A stretch of 64,000 nt of DNA from Blastopirellula sediminis (GCF_020966755.1 NZ_JAJKFT010000010.1:1390720-1454719), one strand, 5' to 3'. Counted from the stretch's first letter, positions 8,669 through 17,985 are shown. Program-made: numbers and translations. Notes: generated from the sequence alone by a model not told the origin.

Positions 8669-9025
8669 ATGAAAACCATTCCCCAAACGCTGAATCCTGA
8701 GCTGGCTTTCCGCGCCTTGTCGGATCCGACAAGACTGCGGATTCTGCATTTGCTGCGCAAGGGAGAGCTGTGCGTTTGCGATTTGGTCAACGTGCTCGAC
8801 GTGCCGCAGCCGACGGCTTCGCGACATTTGGCCTACCTGAAAAAGTCAGGCTTGGTCGCGGCTCGCAAGGAAGGGTTGTGGCAATACTACCGGCTGATTC
8901 CGCCGGTCAGCAAGTTTCATAAGTCGCTGCTGAAGTGCGTCGCCGATAGCGTTGAGCTATCGCCGCAACTGCAGGCCGATCAAGACTATTTGTCGTCCTG
9001 CGGCCAAGGCGACTGTTGCGGTTAG
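8669..9025 (+). CDS. arsR: ArsR-family metalloregulatory repressor
   Basis: 118-residue winged-helix repressor. The ELCVCDL motif at residues 33-39 supplies two cysteines (Cys35, Cys37), the classical As(III)/Sb(III) site in the DNA-recognition region. The recognition helix follows (VPQPTASRHLAYLKKSGLV). The C-terminal tail carries three more cysteines (SCGQGDCCG), which could add a metal ligand. It is the first gene of arsR-arsC-arsM. By family precedent it represses the operon and releases DNA on binding arsenite; the paired operator candidates support autoregulation. Confidence 0.9.
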   Translation: MKTIPQTLNPELAFRALSDPTRLRILHLLRKGELCVCDLVNVLDVPQPTASRHLAYLKKSGLVAARKEGLWQYYRLIPPVSKFHKSLLKCVADSVELSPQLQADQDYLSSCGQGDCCG

Positions 9026-9065
9026 CGTGATCTCACGCAGGTCGCGACATTTTTTTAACCATTAA

Positions 9066-9081
9066 ATTCGCGTAAGCGAAT
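9066..9081 (+). promoter_or_regulatory. Candidate ArsR operator before arsC
   Basis: Perfect 6-4-6 inverted repeat ATTCGC-GTAA-GCGAAT in the 83-base gap between arsR and arsC. It shares its half-sites with the site before arsR, which makes a chance palindrome less likely. Confidence 0.55.
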
Positions 9082-9108
9082 GTAGTAGTTTTTAAGAAGG
9101 CGAAGGAG

Positions 9109-9528
9109 ATGTCCGTGAAACGCGTTCTAGTGCTGTGCACCGGCAACTCTTGCCGCTCGCAAATGGCCGAGGCTCTGTTCGAGTCGCTCAGCGAAGGGGA
9201 GTGGCAATCCGAGTCGGCCGGCTCCAAGCCGTCCGGCTACGTTCATCCCCTCGCGGTTCGGGCGATGGCGGAGCTCGACGTCGACATCTCGGCCAACGAG
9301 AGCAAGCATGTCGAACTGTTCGCCGATCAACCGTTCGACCTGGTCGTGACCGTTTGCGACAACGCGAAAGAGGCCTGTCCGGTATTCCCCGGCGCGAAGC
9401 TGACGCTTCACTGGCCGTTTGACGATCCGGCCGATGCGACCGGCGACGACGAAGAAAAGATGGTCATGTTCCGCCGCGTACGGGACGAGATCAAAACGAA
9501 GATCGCATCCTACTTGCCGACCGCCTAG
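9109..9528 (+). CDS. arsC: Arsenate reductase, thioredoxin-coupled (LMW-PTP fold)
   Basis: 139 residues, the usual length. The phosphatase-like loop C10-T-G-N-S-C-R16-S holds the nucleophile Cys10 and Arg16. The redox pair Cys83 and Cys90 (VTVCDNAKEACPVFPG) matches the Cys82/Cys89 relay of thioredoxin-coupled ArsC. It reduces arsenate to arsenite in the cytosol. ATG at 9109 follows GAAGGAG at a good distance. The next gene, arsM, starts 21 bases after its stop, so the two are surely co-transcribed. All catalytic residues are present. Confidence 0.92.
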   Translation: MSVKRVLVLCTGNSCRSQMAEALFESLSEGEWQSESAGSKPSGYVHPLAVRAMAELDVDISANESKHVELFADQPFDLVVTVCDNAKEACPVFPGAKLTLHWPFDDPADATGDDEEKMVMFRRVRDEIKTKIASYLPTA

Positions 9529-9549
9529 CCTGACTTACGGAGAAGCCCC

Positions 9550-10425
9550 ATGTCCAACGAACAAATCAACGCAATCAAATCAAACTACGGCGCCGTCGCA
9601 ACCAGCGGCTTGTCGAGCGAGCATGCCGGCGTCAAAGCGGTCGCCGCCGCGTTCGGTTACACCGAGGAAGAGCTCAGCTCGATCCCGGCTGGCGCCAACA
9701 TGGGTTTGTCGTGCGGCAATCCGACCGCGACCGCCAATCTGCGCGAGGGAGAGACGGTCGTCGATCTTGGTTGCGGCGGCGGTCTCGACGTCTTCTTGGC
9801 GGCGGCCAAAGTCGGCCCGACCGGCAAGTCGATCGGCATCGACATGACGCAGCAGATGATCGATCTGGCTCGCAAGAATTTGGCCAACAGCGATCTGCCG
9901 GTGGAGAACGTCGAGTTTCACCTGGCGACGATCGACGATATGCCGTTGGCCAATATCAGCGCCGACTGCGTGATCAGCAACTGCGTTATCAATCTGGCTC
10001 CGGACAAGTCGGCCGTCTTTCGCGAGATCGCCCGCATCTTGAAGCCAGGCGGCCGCGTCGCCGTCAGCGACATCGCGCTGAAGAAGCCGCTGCCGGAAGA
10101 GCTGGCGACTGATATCTCGGCCTTGGTCGGCTGCATCGCCGGCGCGATTCCGATCGAAGAGTATCGCCAAGGGTTGCTCGACGCGGGATTCGCCGCGGTC
10201 GAAGTGATTGACGACGGCGCCGATCTGAACGCCTACGCCAAAGTCGAAAACCAGTCAGGTTGCTGCTCACCTACCATGAGCGACGACCCGCTGGCGATCA
10301 TCGACAGCGGCTGCTGCACGCCTTCCAATGAGCCTGGCATTCATGAACGCCTGGCGGAACTGCTGAAGAAGTACGACGTGAACGACTACGCAGCGAGCGT
10401 GAAGGTTTACGCGGTAAAGCCGTAG
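9550..10425 (+). CDS. arsM: Arsenite S-adenosylmethionine methyltransferase
   Basis: 291-residue class I methyltransferase. The SAM motif [12 protein letters not shown] is at residues 71-82. The arsenite-binding cysteines expected of ArsM are visible: Cys55 (GLSCGNP), Cys195 (LVGCIAG) and the vicinal pair Cys238-Cys239. A second vicinal pair, Cys255-Cys256, lies in the C-terminal region. It converts arsenite to methylated arsenicals, including volatile species. It directly follows arsC, and GGAG sits at an ideal distance from ATG 9550. No ArsB or Acr3 efflux gene follows. Confidence 0.93.
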   Translation: MSNEQINAIKSNYGAVATSGLSSEHAGVKAVAAAFGYTEEELSSIPAGANMGLSCGNPTATANLREGETVVDLGCGGGLDVFLAAAKVGPTGKSIGIDMTQQMIDLARKNLANSDLPVENVEFHLATIDDMPLANISADCVISNCVINLAPDKSAVFREIARILKPGGRVAVSDIALKKPLPEELATDISALVGCIAGAIPIEEYRQGLLDAGFAAVEVIDDGADLNAYAKVENQSGCCSPTMSDDPLAIIDSGCCTPSNEPGIHERLAELLKKYDVNDYAASVKVYAVKP

Positions 10426-10544
10426 AAACGTGGTCGCATTGTGGCGGTTTTTCGCAGGATTCCGCCTGTAGCGATTTGACTTGCCGCGTCCGTGTGACAG
10501 GCTTCCCAATGGGCAACTGTCACTTTTCAGGACGCGCAAATCTC

Positions 10545-10688
10545 ATGTCTTATCTCATCTTGTTCTGTGCTCTCGTAGGCATCGGCTGTTACTTGGACTG
10601 GGACGTCATGCTAACTGCCGGGGTCACTTTCGGCGGGTTGGCCGTTTGGTTCTTGCTCTTGAACCGCCGGATCGCGATTCCGAAGTAA
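10545..10688 (+). CDS. Small hydrophobic protein, uncertain
   Basis: Possible 47-residue membrane peptide with two hydrophobic stretches (MSYLILFCALVGIGCYL and MLTAGVTFGGLAVWFLLL) and a basic tail (NRRIAIPK). It follows arsM by 119 bases. The last 78 bases overlap the end of the ankyrin gene on the other strand, and there is no clear ribosome-binding site. The composition suits a real inner-membrane peptide, but it could be chance. Confidence 0.35.
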   Translation: MSYLILFCALVGIGCYLDWDVMLTAGVTFGGLAVWFLLLNRRIAIPK

Positions 10689-12113
10689 CGCGCTGTTGAT
10701 CATCTCCACGGTATCTTGATCGCCGCGCATCGTCGCTTCTTCGATGGCGGTGCGGCCGGTGATTTCGCTGCGCGGGTTGGGCTCTTTGACGCCTGCGTCG
10801 AGGAGCAGCTTCACAATCTCCTTTCGCCCCTGACGTGCGGCGAACCAGATCGCCGTATCGCCGGAGGGATCGACCGCGTCGACGTTGGCGCCTTTGTCGA
10901 TCAGATACTTGGCGATCTCCGGCGTGTTGGCCATCATCAGCAGGGTATGTCCCTCTTTGTCGACGTAGTTCACGTCGAAGCCGCGATAGACGAGTCCTTC
11001 GAGTTCCTCCAGTTTGCCGGTCGAAGCGGCGTTCACCGCGCGGCGTTCGCGGTCCCCTCGTTCCTCGCTGTTGTTTTGATTCGCCCAGATCACGCCGAAG
11101 ATCACCGCATGCACGATCGCCAGAAAGATGATCGCGCCGACGATGTTGCTGATCACTTTGCCGAACGCGCCGGATGCGATCTCGGCGGCGGTTCCCTTGA
11201 TCAACCGATTAGGAGTCATCGTCCCCGGCGGAGGCAACAAGCCGCGACTGACCTCGTCGTAGATGCCGATCGCGCAGACTTCAGCGCCGACCGGTACGCG
11301 TTTCTCTTTCAATCGCGGAACGACGAGCTCCGGACTGTATCCTTCCGGCAGCACTTCTTCGTCTTCATCCTCTTCGTCGTCGTAGTCTTCCTCTTCTTCT
11401 TCCTGGCGAATCTCGGCGTCCCACTGGGCCAGCTTTTGCAGGTTGCCGTCCTTGTCGCGGGGGAAGAGATCGTCGGCGGTTAGCTTGCCGAGACGCATGT
11501 TCTTCTCGACGTGTCCATCTTCGTCCGACCAGACTTCGCCGAAGACGCTCAGCAGGCTCACGAGCTTCATGCCAGAGCGATCTTCGAACTCGGTGTTGCG
11601 GAGAAAGTTGGCGGCGTTTTGGGCGGCGTCGTAGCCGTGCACAAACTGTTCTTCAAAGCCTTCGAGCGAAGGAAAGCCGAATATCCGCACGTCGCCGCGC
11701 GGTCCGCGAATGACGCAAGGGACCATCAGGAAACCGGCGAAGTCGGAGCCTTGCGTTTCCTGTTCGGGCATGTCGGCCGGGCCGCGGCTCATCAGGTCGT
11801 ATTCGCAGACCACGCATTCTTCGCCGCTGAAGGGGGCGATCAGCGGATCACTCACTGGATGGATCGTCCCGCTGACCGCGACTACCTTGCCGTCTTCCAG
11901 TGGATCTTGGCGGTCGATGTCGCCGATGCGAGCCGAGTCGCGCCACGCCGTCCAGGCGTTTTGCAATGCGCCGAGGCAAAAGAAGACGACTAGCCCGGCG
12001 ATCGCAGCGCCGATGATATTGCCAGGCCATTCAAAGACTTGATTGAGCCAGTAAAAGTAGCCGCAAATCAGGCCTGCCAGCAGCAGCAAGGCCAACACGC
12101 ATCCGCGCAACAT
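10611..12113 (-). CDS. Membrane protein with GIDE/BAM-like domain and ankyrin repeats
   Basis: 500 residues. Two N-terminal membrane helices (residues ~4-20 and ~34-52) are followed by a domain like the GIDE/BAM region of mitochondrial E3 ligase MULAN (VVAVSGTIHPVSDPLIAPFSGEECVVCEYDL pattern, split here by position ~80-110). Then come a very acidic linker rich in Glu/Asp (~235-255), a third helix (~330-348) and two to three ankyrin repeats (~370-480; EGHTLLMMANTPEIAKYLIDKG and SGDTAIWFAARQGRKEIVKLLLDAG). No RING finger is present. A smaller ankyrin protein with a similar N-terminal layout follows on the same strand at 12256-13182. Function unknown; the layout suggests a membrane scaffold. Confidence 0.75.
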   Translation of the reverse strand: MLRGCVLALLLLAGLICGYFYWLNQVFEWPGNIIGAAIAGLVVFFCLGALQNAWTAWRDSARIGDIDRQDPLEDGKVVAVSGTIHPVSDPLIAPFSGEECVVCEYDLMSRGPADMPEQETQGSDFAGFLMVPCVIRGPRGDVRIFGFPSLEGFEEQFVHGYDAAQNAANFLRNTEFEDRSGMKLVSLLSVFGEVWSDEDGHVEKNMRLGKLTADDLFPRDKDGNLQKLAQWDAEIRQEEEEEDYDDEEDEDEEVLPEGYSPELVVPRLKEKRVPVGAEVCAIGIYDEVSRGLLPPPGTMTPNRLIKGTAAEIASGAFGKVISNIVGAIIFLAIVHAVIFGVIWANQNNSEERGDRERRAVNAASTGKLEELEGLVYRGFDVNYVDKEGHTLLMMANTPEIAKYLIDKGANVDAVDPSGDTAIWFAARQGRKEIVKLLLDAGVKEPNPRSEITGRTAIEEATMRGDQDTVEMINSALLRNRDPAVQEQEPNGQPAESDPGS

Positions 12114-12255
12114 CGGTCGGGTGACTCAAGTAAGAGGGAACGGGCGAAGCGGCGGACGTCGCCGATCAGCCCGATTCGTGACAATGTAGTTGGGCGAAAG
12201 TCGATAATCTACCAAGGCGCCTCTTTCGCGCGACGCCGGTGGCGAATTAAGGCAG

Positions 12256-13182
12256 TTACTTGGCGCCGGCTTCTTTCAGCAGCTTGACCAGCTTCCCTTG
12301 GCCGCACAGTTCCGCTTCCTCCAGCGGCGTTCGCCCCGAGTTGGGACTTATCGCCTCGAGGTCAGCGCCGGCGTCAATCAGCTCTTTTACCTGGGCGGCG
12401 TTACCCATTTGGATCGCGTGACCTAGCGCTTTGCTGCGCTGCGCCCCATCGCTCGTGTCGATAAACGGGGCGTCGTATTCGTCCCAGGATGGGCTTACGA
12501 CGCCGTTGCGGTAAAAGAATTCCGGGTGGTGCTTTTTGATCAATGGATGCGGCGTGTGCTCATAAAAAAAGCTGGGGTACATTCCAGGATAGGAGAACGG
12601 CTGTAATGCGATCTTTGTCGATGGCGTAAAGCTGAAGCAAAGCCACGAATCGTCTGGTGCGACAGGCGATGGCGCGGGATCGAAGGAGTTGTCCAGTATC
12701 GGCATGTCGTTGAGCGCCACCAATTGTTTGTCGTCATAAACAAAGGGATCGAACCTTGGCAGAGGCGAAAGTGCTGCGGCGCTGGTTGGTGCAACTGCCG
12801 TGTAAGTCGGCGGTGAAACTGGAATCGGCAACCCCGTGGCGAAGCAGAACTGGGCGACTTCATCATGCGAATGGAGACGTGCCCAGTTCCAGGTGAACAA
12901 AGTTGCCGGGATGCCCAGGGCCGCAAAGACGACGGCGATCATGGTCCGCCGCCAAGCAAAATCACCACTGGGCGAATCGGGCTCTTCCTGTGGCGAATCA
13001 GGCCGCTCGCTCTTATCCCTCCAGGCGATTTGCAGAACGCCCGACCAAAAGACGATGGTCAACGTCACTAGGGCAATCCCTGTCAGGCTGTCCCACCGAA
13101 AGTTGCTGGGACGAAGTCGCCAGAAGTAGAACCCGGCCTGGGCGGCCGCGACGGCGAATAGGCAGAGCAGGGTGCGCATCAT
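12256..13182 (-). CDS. Membrane protein with C-terminal ankyrin repeats
   Basis: About 308 residues. Three hydrophobic segments lie near the N-terminus (LLCLFAVAAAQAGFYFW; GIALVTLTIVFWSGVLQIAW; MIAVVFAALGIPATLFTWNW). A Pro/Ser-rich middle follows, then about two ankyrin units at the end (LGHAIQMGNAAQVKELIDAGADLEAI; GRTPLEEAELCGQGKLVKLLKEAG). Two ATG codons are adjacent at 13182 and 13179; GGAG is better spaced for the second. The frame remains open far upstream across sucCD, but that extension has no biological sense. The N-terminal plan (hydrophobic pair, then QIAWRD/NAWTAWRD-like motif) resembles the neighbour at 10611-12113, so the two may be distant paralogues. Confidence 0.65.
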   Translation of the reverse strand: MMRTLLCLFAVAAAQAGFYFWRLRPSNFRWDSLTGIALVTLTIVFWSGVLQIAWRDKSERPDSPQEEPDSPSGDFAWRRTMIAVVFAALGIPATLFTWNWARLHSHDEVAQFCFATGLPIPVSPPTYTAVAPTSAAALSPLPRFDPFVYDDKQLVALNDMPILDNSFDPAPSPVAPDDSWLCFSFTPSTKIALQPFSYPGMYPSFFYEHTPHPLIKKHHPEFFYRNGVVSPSWDEYDAPFIDTSDGAQRSKALGHAIQMGNAAQVKELIDAGADLEAISPNSGRTPLEEAELCGQGKLVKLLKEAGAK

Positions 13183-13491
13183 GGTCTCCGAAGTAGCGGG
13201 CACGCGCGGTTCGGCATGGCGACAAAGCTGGTAACCGTAATTCTCTCCCTCCGCGGGAGTTCGGTCCAGGCTTTTGTCTCCGCGGCCAGGTGTCGCAATT
13301 TCGTCTCGAAACGCGAGAGTGGAAGTCAAAGTGACATCTGCTAGCTGAAGCGATAGGCGTTTAATCGGCCTCAGATGGAAGGATGGATAAGATTTAGGGG
13401 CTGTTTTCCGGTTTTTCGGCCCCGTTCCAGATTTGGCACACCTCTCGCCATATACGTCTCCCAACTTCCCCCCAAGTTCGGAGACTTTACG
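13183..13491. other. Intergenic, divergent control region
   Basis: About 309 bases between the ankyrin gene and a small plus-strand gene. No tRNA, repeat or terminator was recognised. It should contain the promoters for both sides, but no convincing -35/-10 pair was found. Confidence 0.4.
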
Positions 13492-13599
13492 ATGCTCGCC
13501 TTTCAATCCAGCCTGATTTTCGCCGGTTTCATCTTCTCGATGGTCGCTCTGACGTTCGCTTTGCGTCCGGTCAAAAAGACGACTCCGTTCGGCGTCTAA
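13492..13599 (+). CDS. Putative 35-residue single-pass membrane protein
   Basis: A short frame encoding one membrane helix (SSLIFAGFIFSMVALTFAL) followed by a basic end (RPVKKTTPFGV). GGAG lies 8 bases before the ATG, the best-placed site in the region. It lies alone between the ankyrin gene and sucC and has its own stop well before the sucC promoter. Small proteins of this type are easily missed by annotation; translation is inferred only from the start region and composition. Confidence 0.45.
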   Translation: MLAFQSSLIFAGFIFSMVALTFALRPVKKTTPFGV

Positions 13600-13706
13600 A
13601 ACTTGCCAATCTTCGGGTGACGCCAAATCGGAGGGCGCCCCGAGATTGCTCGGCCAATTCTTCCGTGAAAATGTCGACAGGTTCATTAACCACAAAAGCG
13701 CTATGG

Positions 13707-13735
13707 TTGACCCTGTTTGGTTATGAATCGATAAT
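13707..13735 (+). promoter_or_regulatory. Predicted sigma70-type promoter of sucCD
   Basis: TTGACC (13707-13712), 17-base spacer, GATAAT (13730-13735), giving a leader of about 40 bases before sucC. It is the strongest promoter match seen in the window. Confidence 0.6.
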
Positions 13736-13782
13736 CCGGCTTTTACCGCACCATGACGCCTCGACTCAGTCGGATTTAGTCG

Positions 13783-14967
13783 ATGAAAATTCACGAATAC
13801 CAGGCGAAGCAGCTTCTCCGCGACGCAGGCGTCGCCGTCCCGCGTAACATCGTCGCTAAGACGCCCGAAGAGGCGGCCAAGGCGTACGAAGAGCTCGGCG
13901 GCAAAATTGCCGTCGTCAAAGCCCAGATCCATGCCGGCGGACGCGGCAAGGGGACGGTGAAAGACAATCCCGATCAACGGGGCGTCGTGTTGGTCAAATC
14001 GGCCGACGAAGCCAAAGCGGTCGCCGCGGCCCTGCTCGGCAAAGAGCTGATCACCATCCAGACCGGTCCCGAAGGGAAGCAGGTCAATCAGGTGCTCGTC
14101 GAAGAAGGTTGCGACATCGCCCGTGAGCTGTACATGGGGATCGTGCTCGATCGAGCCGTCGCCAAGCCGGTGCTGATGATGTCGACCGAAGGTGGTACCG
14201 AGATCGAAGAGGTCGCCGCCCACAGCCCCGAAAAGATTCTGAAAGAACATTTCGACCCCAGCCGCGGCCCGGATGCGTTCCAGGTTCGCAAGCTTTGCAA
14301 GAAGCTGGGTCTGGAAGGCGCCACGATCAAGAGCGCCATGAAGTTCATCAGCGGCCTCTGCAAGGTTTACGTCGAAACCGACTGCAGCCTGCTCGAGATC
14401 AACCCGCTGGTCATCACCGGCAGCGGCGACATGATCGCGCTCGACTGCAAGATGAACTTCGACTCGAACGGCCTCTTCCGTCATCCGGAAATCGTCGCGC
14501 TCCGCGACCTTTCCGAAGAAGAGCCGGCCGAAGTCAAAGCGGCCGACACCGGTCTGAGCTACGTCAAGCTGGAAGGGAATATCGGCTGCCTGGTTAACGG
14601 CGCCGGTCTGGCGATGGCCACCATGGACATCATCAAACTGCACGGCGGTCAGCCGTCGAACTTCCTGGACGTCGGCGGCGGCGCCAACGTCGATCAAGTG
14701 ACCGAAGCGTTCCGCATTCTGCTGGACGACAAGAACGTGAAAGCGGTCTTGGTCAACATTTTCGGCGGGATCATGCGTTGCACCACGATCGCCAATGCGG
14801 TGGTCGAAGCGTACAAGAGCGTCGGCTTCAACGTGCCGCTGGTCGTTCGCTTGGAAGGTACCGAAGTCGAACAGGGACGTAAGATCCTGTCCGAATCGGG
14901 GATCCCGATCATCATCGGCGACGGTTTGACCGACGCCGCCAAGAAGGTGGTCGCCGCGGTCGCCTAA
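13783..14967 (+). CDS. sucC: Succinyl-CoA synthetase (ADP-forming) beta subunit
   Basis: 394 residues, near the normal length. The N-terminal ATP-grasp domain begins [17 protein letters not shown] and includes [14 protein letters not shown] (nucleotide-binding region). The C-terminal CoA-ligase half contains [26 protein letters not shown] and [10 protein letters not shown], all hallmarks of SucC. With SucD it forms the TCA-cycle enzyme that couples succinyl-CoA cleavage to nucleotide triphosphate synthesis. sucD follows after 168 bases, which is an unusually wide gap for this pair and is filled with repeat elements. Confidence 0.97.
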   Translation: MKIHEYQAKQLLRDAGVAVPRNIVAKTPEEAAKAYEELGGKIAVVKAQIHAGGRGKGTVKDNPDQRGVVLVKSADEAKAVAAALLGKELITIQTGPEGKQVNQVLVEEGCDIARELYMGIVLDRAVAKPVLMMSTEGGTEIEEVAAHSPEKILKEHFDPSRGPDAFQVRKLCKKLGLEGATIKSAMKFISGLCKVYVETDCSLLEINPLVITGSGDMIALDCKMNFDSNGLFRHPEIVALRDLSEEEPAEVKAADTGLSYVKLEGNIGCLVNGAGLAMATMDIIKLHGGQPSNFLDVGGGANVDQVTEAFRILLDDKNVKAVLVNIFGGIMRCTTIANAVVEAYKSVGFNVPLVVRLEGTEVEQGRKILSESGIPIIIGDGLTDAAKKVVAAVA

Positions 14968-14986
14968 GCGTCCGACGGCTCCGACG

Positions 14987-15016
14987 CTAGCCCGCAGCGC
15001 AAGCAAGGGAATGCGG
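14987..15016 (+). repeat. REP-like element, type B, between sucC and sucD
   Basis: TAGCCCGCAGCGCAAGCAAG followed by GGAATGCGG. Same framework as the type A elements but with AGCGCAAGC(A/G)AGGGAA in place of GGCGC(A/G)AGCCGAGGGA. It lies 20 bases after the sucC stop. Confidence 0.7.
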
Positions 15017-15056
15017 CCGCAAGCGAAAGCTTTCCGCCGCTCCGCTTTCAATGCGA

Positions 15057-15086
15057 AAACTGCTGGGTCTCGACCCAGCCTACGAA
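15057..15086 (+). repeat. Hairpin repeat between sucC and sucD (third family)
   Basis: CTGGGT-CTCG-ACCCAG stem-loop followed by CCTACGAAG. It resembles another short palindromic repeat class and sits in the same intergenic gap as the type B element, 50 bases before sucD. Confidence 0.45.
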
Positions 15087-15135
15087 GATACGAAAACACC
15101 CTTAGGCGAATACATAACCGGAAGAAGCTGTTCCA

Positions 15136-16014
15136 ATGAGCATCCTGATCAACAAAGATACGAAGGTCATTTGCCAAGGGATCACCGGCCGCGTCGGCGG
15201 CTTCCATACCAAGGGATGCCTCGAGTACGGCACCAAGATGGTCGGCGGCGTGACGCCGGGCAAAGGTGGCGCTGAAGTCGAAGGCTTGCCGGTTTGGGAC
15301 ACCGTCGAAGAAGCGGTCGCCGCGACCGGTTGCGACGCCACGATGATTTTCGTTCCGCCGGCTGGTACCGCGGACGCGATCCTCGAAGCGCTCGACGCCG
15401 GGATCAAAGTGATCATCGCGATCACCGAAGGGGTTCCGGTTCTCGATATGGTTCCGGTTTACGAAAAGGTGCGAGCCTCGAACTCGGTTCTGATCGGTCC
15501 GAACTGCCCCGGCGTGATCACGCCGGAAGAATGCAAGATCGGCATCATGCCGGGTTACATTCATAAGAAGGGCCCGGTCGGCGTGATGAGCCGCAGCGGT
15601 ACCTTGACCTACGAAGCGGTCTGGCAGCTGACGAGCCTGGGCCTTGGCCAGTCGACCTGCGTTGGTCTCGGCGGCGACCCGATCGTCGGCACGTCGTTCA
15701 TCGACCTGCTGAAGATGTTCCAGGCCGACGGCGAAACCGAAGCGATCATGATGATGGGCGAAATCGGCGGTACCGCCGAAGAAGAAGCGGCCGAATTCAT
15801 CAAAGCCAACGTCGACAAGCCGGTCGCCGCGTTCATCGCCGGTCGTACCGCTCCTCCTGGCAAACGGATGGGTCACGCCGGTGCGATCATCTCGGGCGGT
15901 AAGGGTACCGCCGATGAGAAGTTCGCCGCGCTGCGTGCCGCCGGCGTCGAAATCGCCGAAAGCCCGGCCGACATGGGTACCGCGCTGAAGCGGGCGATCG
16001 ACAAACGGAAGTAA
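15136..16014 (+). CDS. sucD: Succinyl-CoA synthetase (ADP-forming) alpha subunit
   Basis: 292 residues. CoA-binding Rossmann domain at the N-terminus ([23 protein letters not shown]), then [20 protein letters not shown], and the phosphohistidine loop [13 protein letters not shown] near residue 246, which is intact. It pairs with SucC upstream. GGAAGAAG before the ATG gives a usable ribosome-binding site. A strong terminator follows 31 bases after the stop, so sucCD is a two-gene unit. Confidence 0.97.
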   Translation: MSILINKDTKVICQGITGRVGGFHTKGCLEYGTKMVGGVTPGKGGAEVEGLPVWDTVEEAVAATGCDATMIFVPPAGTADAILEALDAGIKVIIAITEGVPVLDMVPVYEKVRASNSVLIGPNCPGVITPEECKIGIMPGYIHKKGPVGVMSRSGTLTYEAVWQLTSLGLGQSTCVGLGGDPIVGTSFIDLLKMFQADGETEAIMMMGEIGGTAEEEAAEFIKANVDKPVAAFIAGRTAPPGKRMGHAGAIISGGKGTADEKFAALRAAGVEIAESPADMGTALKRAIDKRK

Positions 16015-16329
16015 GCGGCTGCCGCTGCTCCAATCTGAACCAGCAAACGGGTCTCGCAAGAGACCCGTTTTTTTCTGCGCATGGGGGGAAACCATTTTCG
16101 ACTTCGGGAATTACCTAAAAAGTATTTCTTTGTCGGAAATTTGCTTGAGTGCAAAAATCCGCCCACAAATTGAGAATAAACGCGTTTGCGGGCCCTAACG
16201 CGGCGTCGCCGTTTCGCCGGTAAAAAAGCGTATGTCGATGGCAAATATCTCATTCCGACTGCTCCGGCAGCGACCTACGATCGTGCTTTGTCCACAATAT
16301 TTCATCTTTATTATTTGGAGTGGCAAGGT
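16015..16329. other. Intergenic: terminator and leader of a DUF1559 gene
   Basis: After the sucCD terminator this 315-base gap is A/T-rich in part and holds the leader of the DUF1559 gene. No RNA gene or convincing promoter was identified. Confidence 0.4.
16046..16075 (+). terminator. Rho-independent terminator of sucCD
   Basis: AAACGGGTCT-CGCA-AGACCCGTTT stem followed by a run of T. Perfect stem and T-tract. Confidence 0.85.
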
Positions 16330-17265
<936 letters not shown>

Positions 17266-17314
17266 GCGGAGCGGCTAGACCTTCTTTCTCCTTTCCTTTT
17301 GCGTGGTAAAGATC

Positions 17315-17728
17315 ATGAACAGCAAATTTCTCGCGGCGACGCTGGTGGGCGTCGCCATTTTGGCGGCAGTCGGTTGCAGCAAAGCAGGGGACGGACGCGA
17401 GCGGTTTCCGATCTCGGGAACAGTCAACTTCCAGGGGTCGCCGCTTCCGGAAGGAAAGCTGGTGCTGCTGCCGGCCGACGGCGAAGTGAACGCCGGACCG
17501 ACCCAAGTGGTGATGATCGAGCAAGGCGCCTTCGACGGCGAATCGACGCCGGGGCTGAAGCGGGTCGAGTTTTACGCCAGCTGGCCGAACGGCAAAATGA
17601 TCACGCTCGAAAACGGCTCGCAGGTCGAAGACACCGCCACGTTGCCGCCGTCTTGCAACGTCCACAGCAAGTACGAGCTGGACGTCCAGCGAGCCCCGAA
17701 CGAAGGCATCGTTTGGGACTTGAAGTAG
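17315..17728 (+). CDS. Small lipoprotein with carboxypeptidase-regulatory-like fold
   Basis: 137 residues. Lipoprotein signal with lipobox LAAVGC (cysteine near residue 21). The mature part starts with the ISGTVNFQGSPLPEGKLVLLPADG pattern of the transthyretin-like or carboxypeptidase D regulatory beta-sandwich that partners DUF1559 genes throughout this window. ATG 17315 preferred over GTG 17303 because it places the basic residues at the signal start. It ends YELDVQRAPNEGIVWDLK. It probably sits on a membrane face exposed to the periplasm. Function unknown. Confidence 0.8.
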   Translation: MNSKFLAATLVGVAILAAVGCSKAGDGRERFPISGTVNFQGSPLPEGKLVLLPADGEVNAGPTQVVMIEQGAFDGESTPGLKRVEFYASWPNGKMITLENGSQVEDTATLPPSCNVHSKYELDVQRAPNEGIVWDLK

Positions 17729-17735
17729 GCTCCGA

Positions 17736-17765
17736 CTAGCCCGCAGCGCAAGCAAGGGAATGCGG
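17736..17765 (+). repeat. REP-like element, type B
   Basis: TAGCCCGCAGCGCAAGCAAG plus GGAATGCGG, identical in core to the copy between sucC and sucD. It begins 7 bases after the lipoprotein stop. Confidence 0.7.
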
Positions 17766-17781
17766 TCGAGCGGAAAAAAAT

Positions 17782-17985
17782 GGGACCGGACCCTCGCGCA
17801 TTTTTTTTCGGTACCCAATCGGCGGTCCCAATTGCCGTCCAGTTCGCCTCTCGAATCAAATCGTGCCGATGAGTGGACTGGACCGTGGCGCGATTTTTTT
17901 GCGGCGCCACCCAATTCACATCCAATCGGACCGATGGGTAAGACCGGACCGCTGCTGCAAATTTTCAAAGATCGGACCATCCGGC
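17782..17985 (+). repeat. Degenerate direct repeats, about 60-95 bases apart
   Basis: Three imperfect copies begin near 17782, 17876 and 17942. Each opens with a GGACCGGACC-like block, continues through a GCGC(A/G)-T8-like tract (the third shortened to AAATTTTC) and ends near an ATCGG(A/C)CC block. No frame runs through them. Confidence 0.45.

Noticed and set aside
12256-16095. A 1,279-codon open frame opposite sucCD
   Set aside because: Only its last ~308 codons (12256-13182) look like a protein. The remainder is antisense to sucC and sucD, whose families are certain; the opening arises from codon bias in GC-rich genes.
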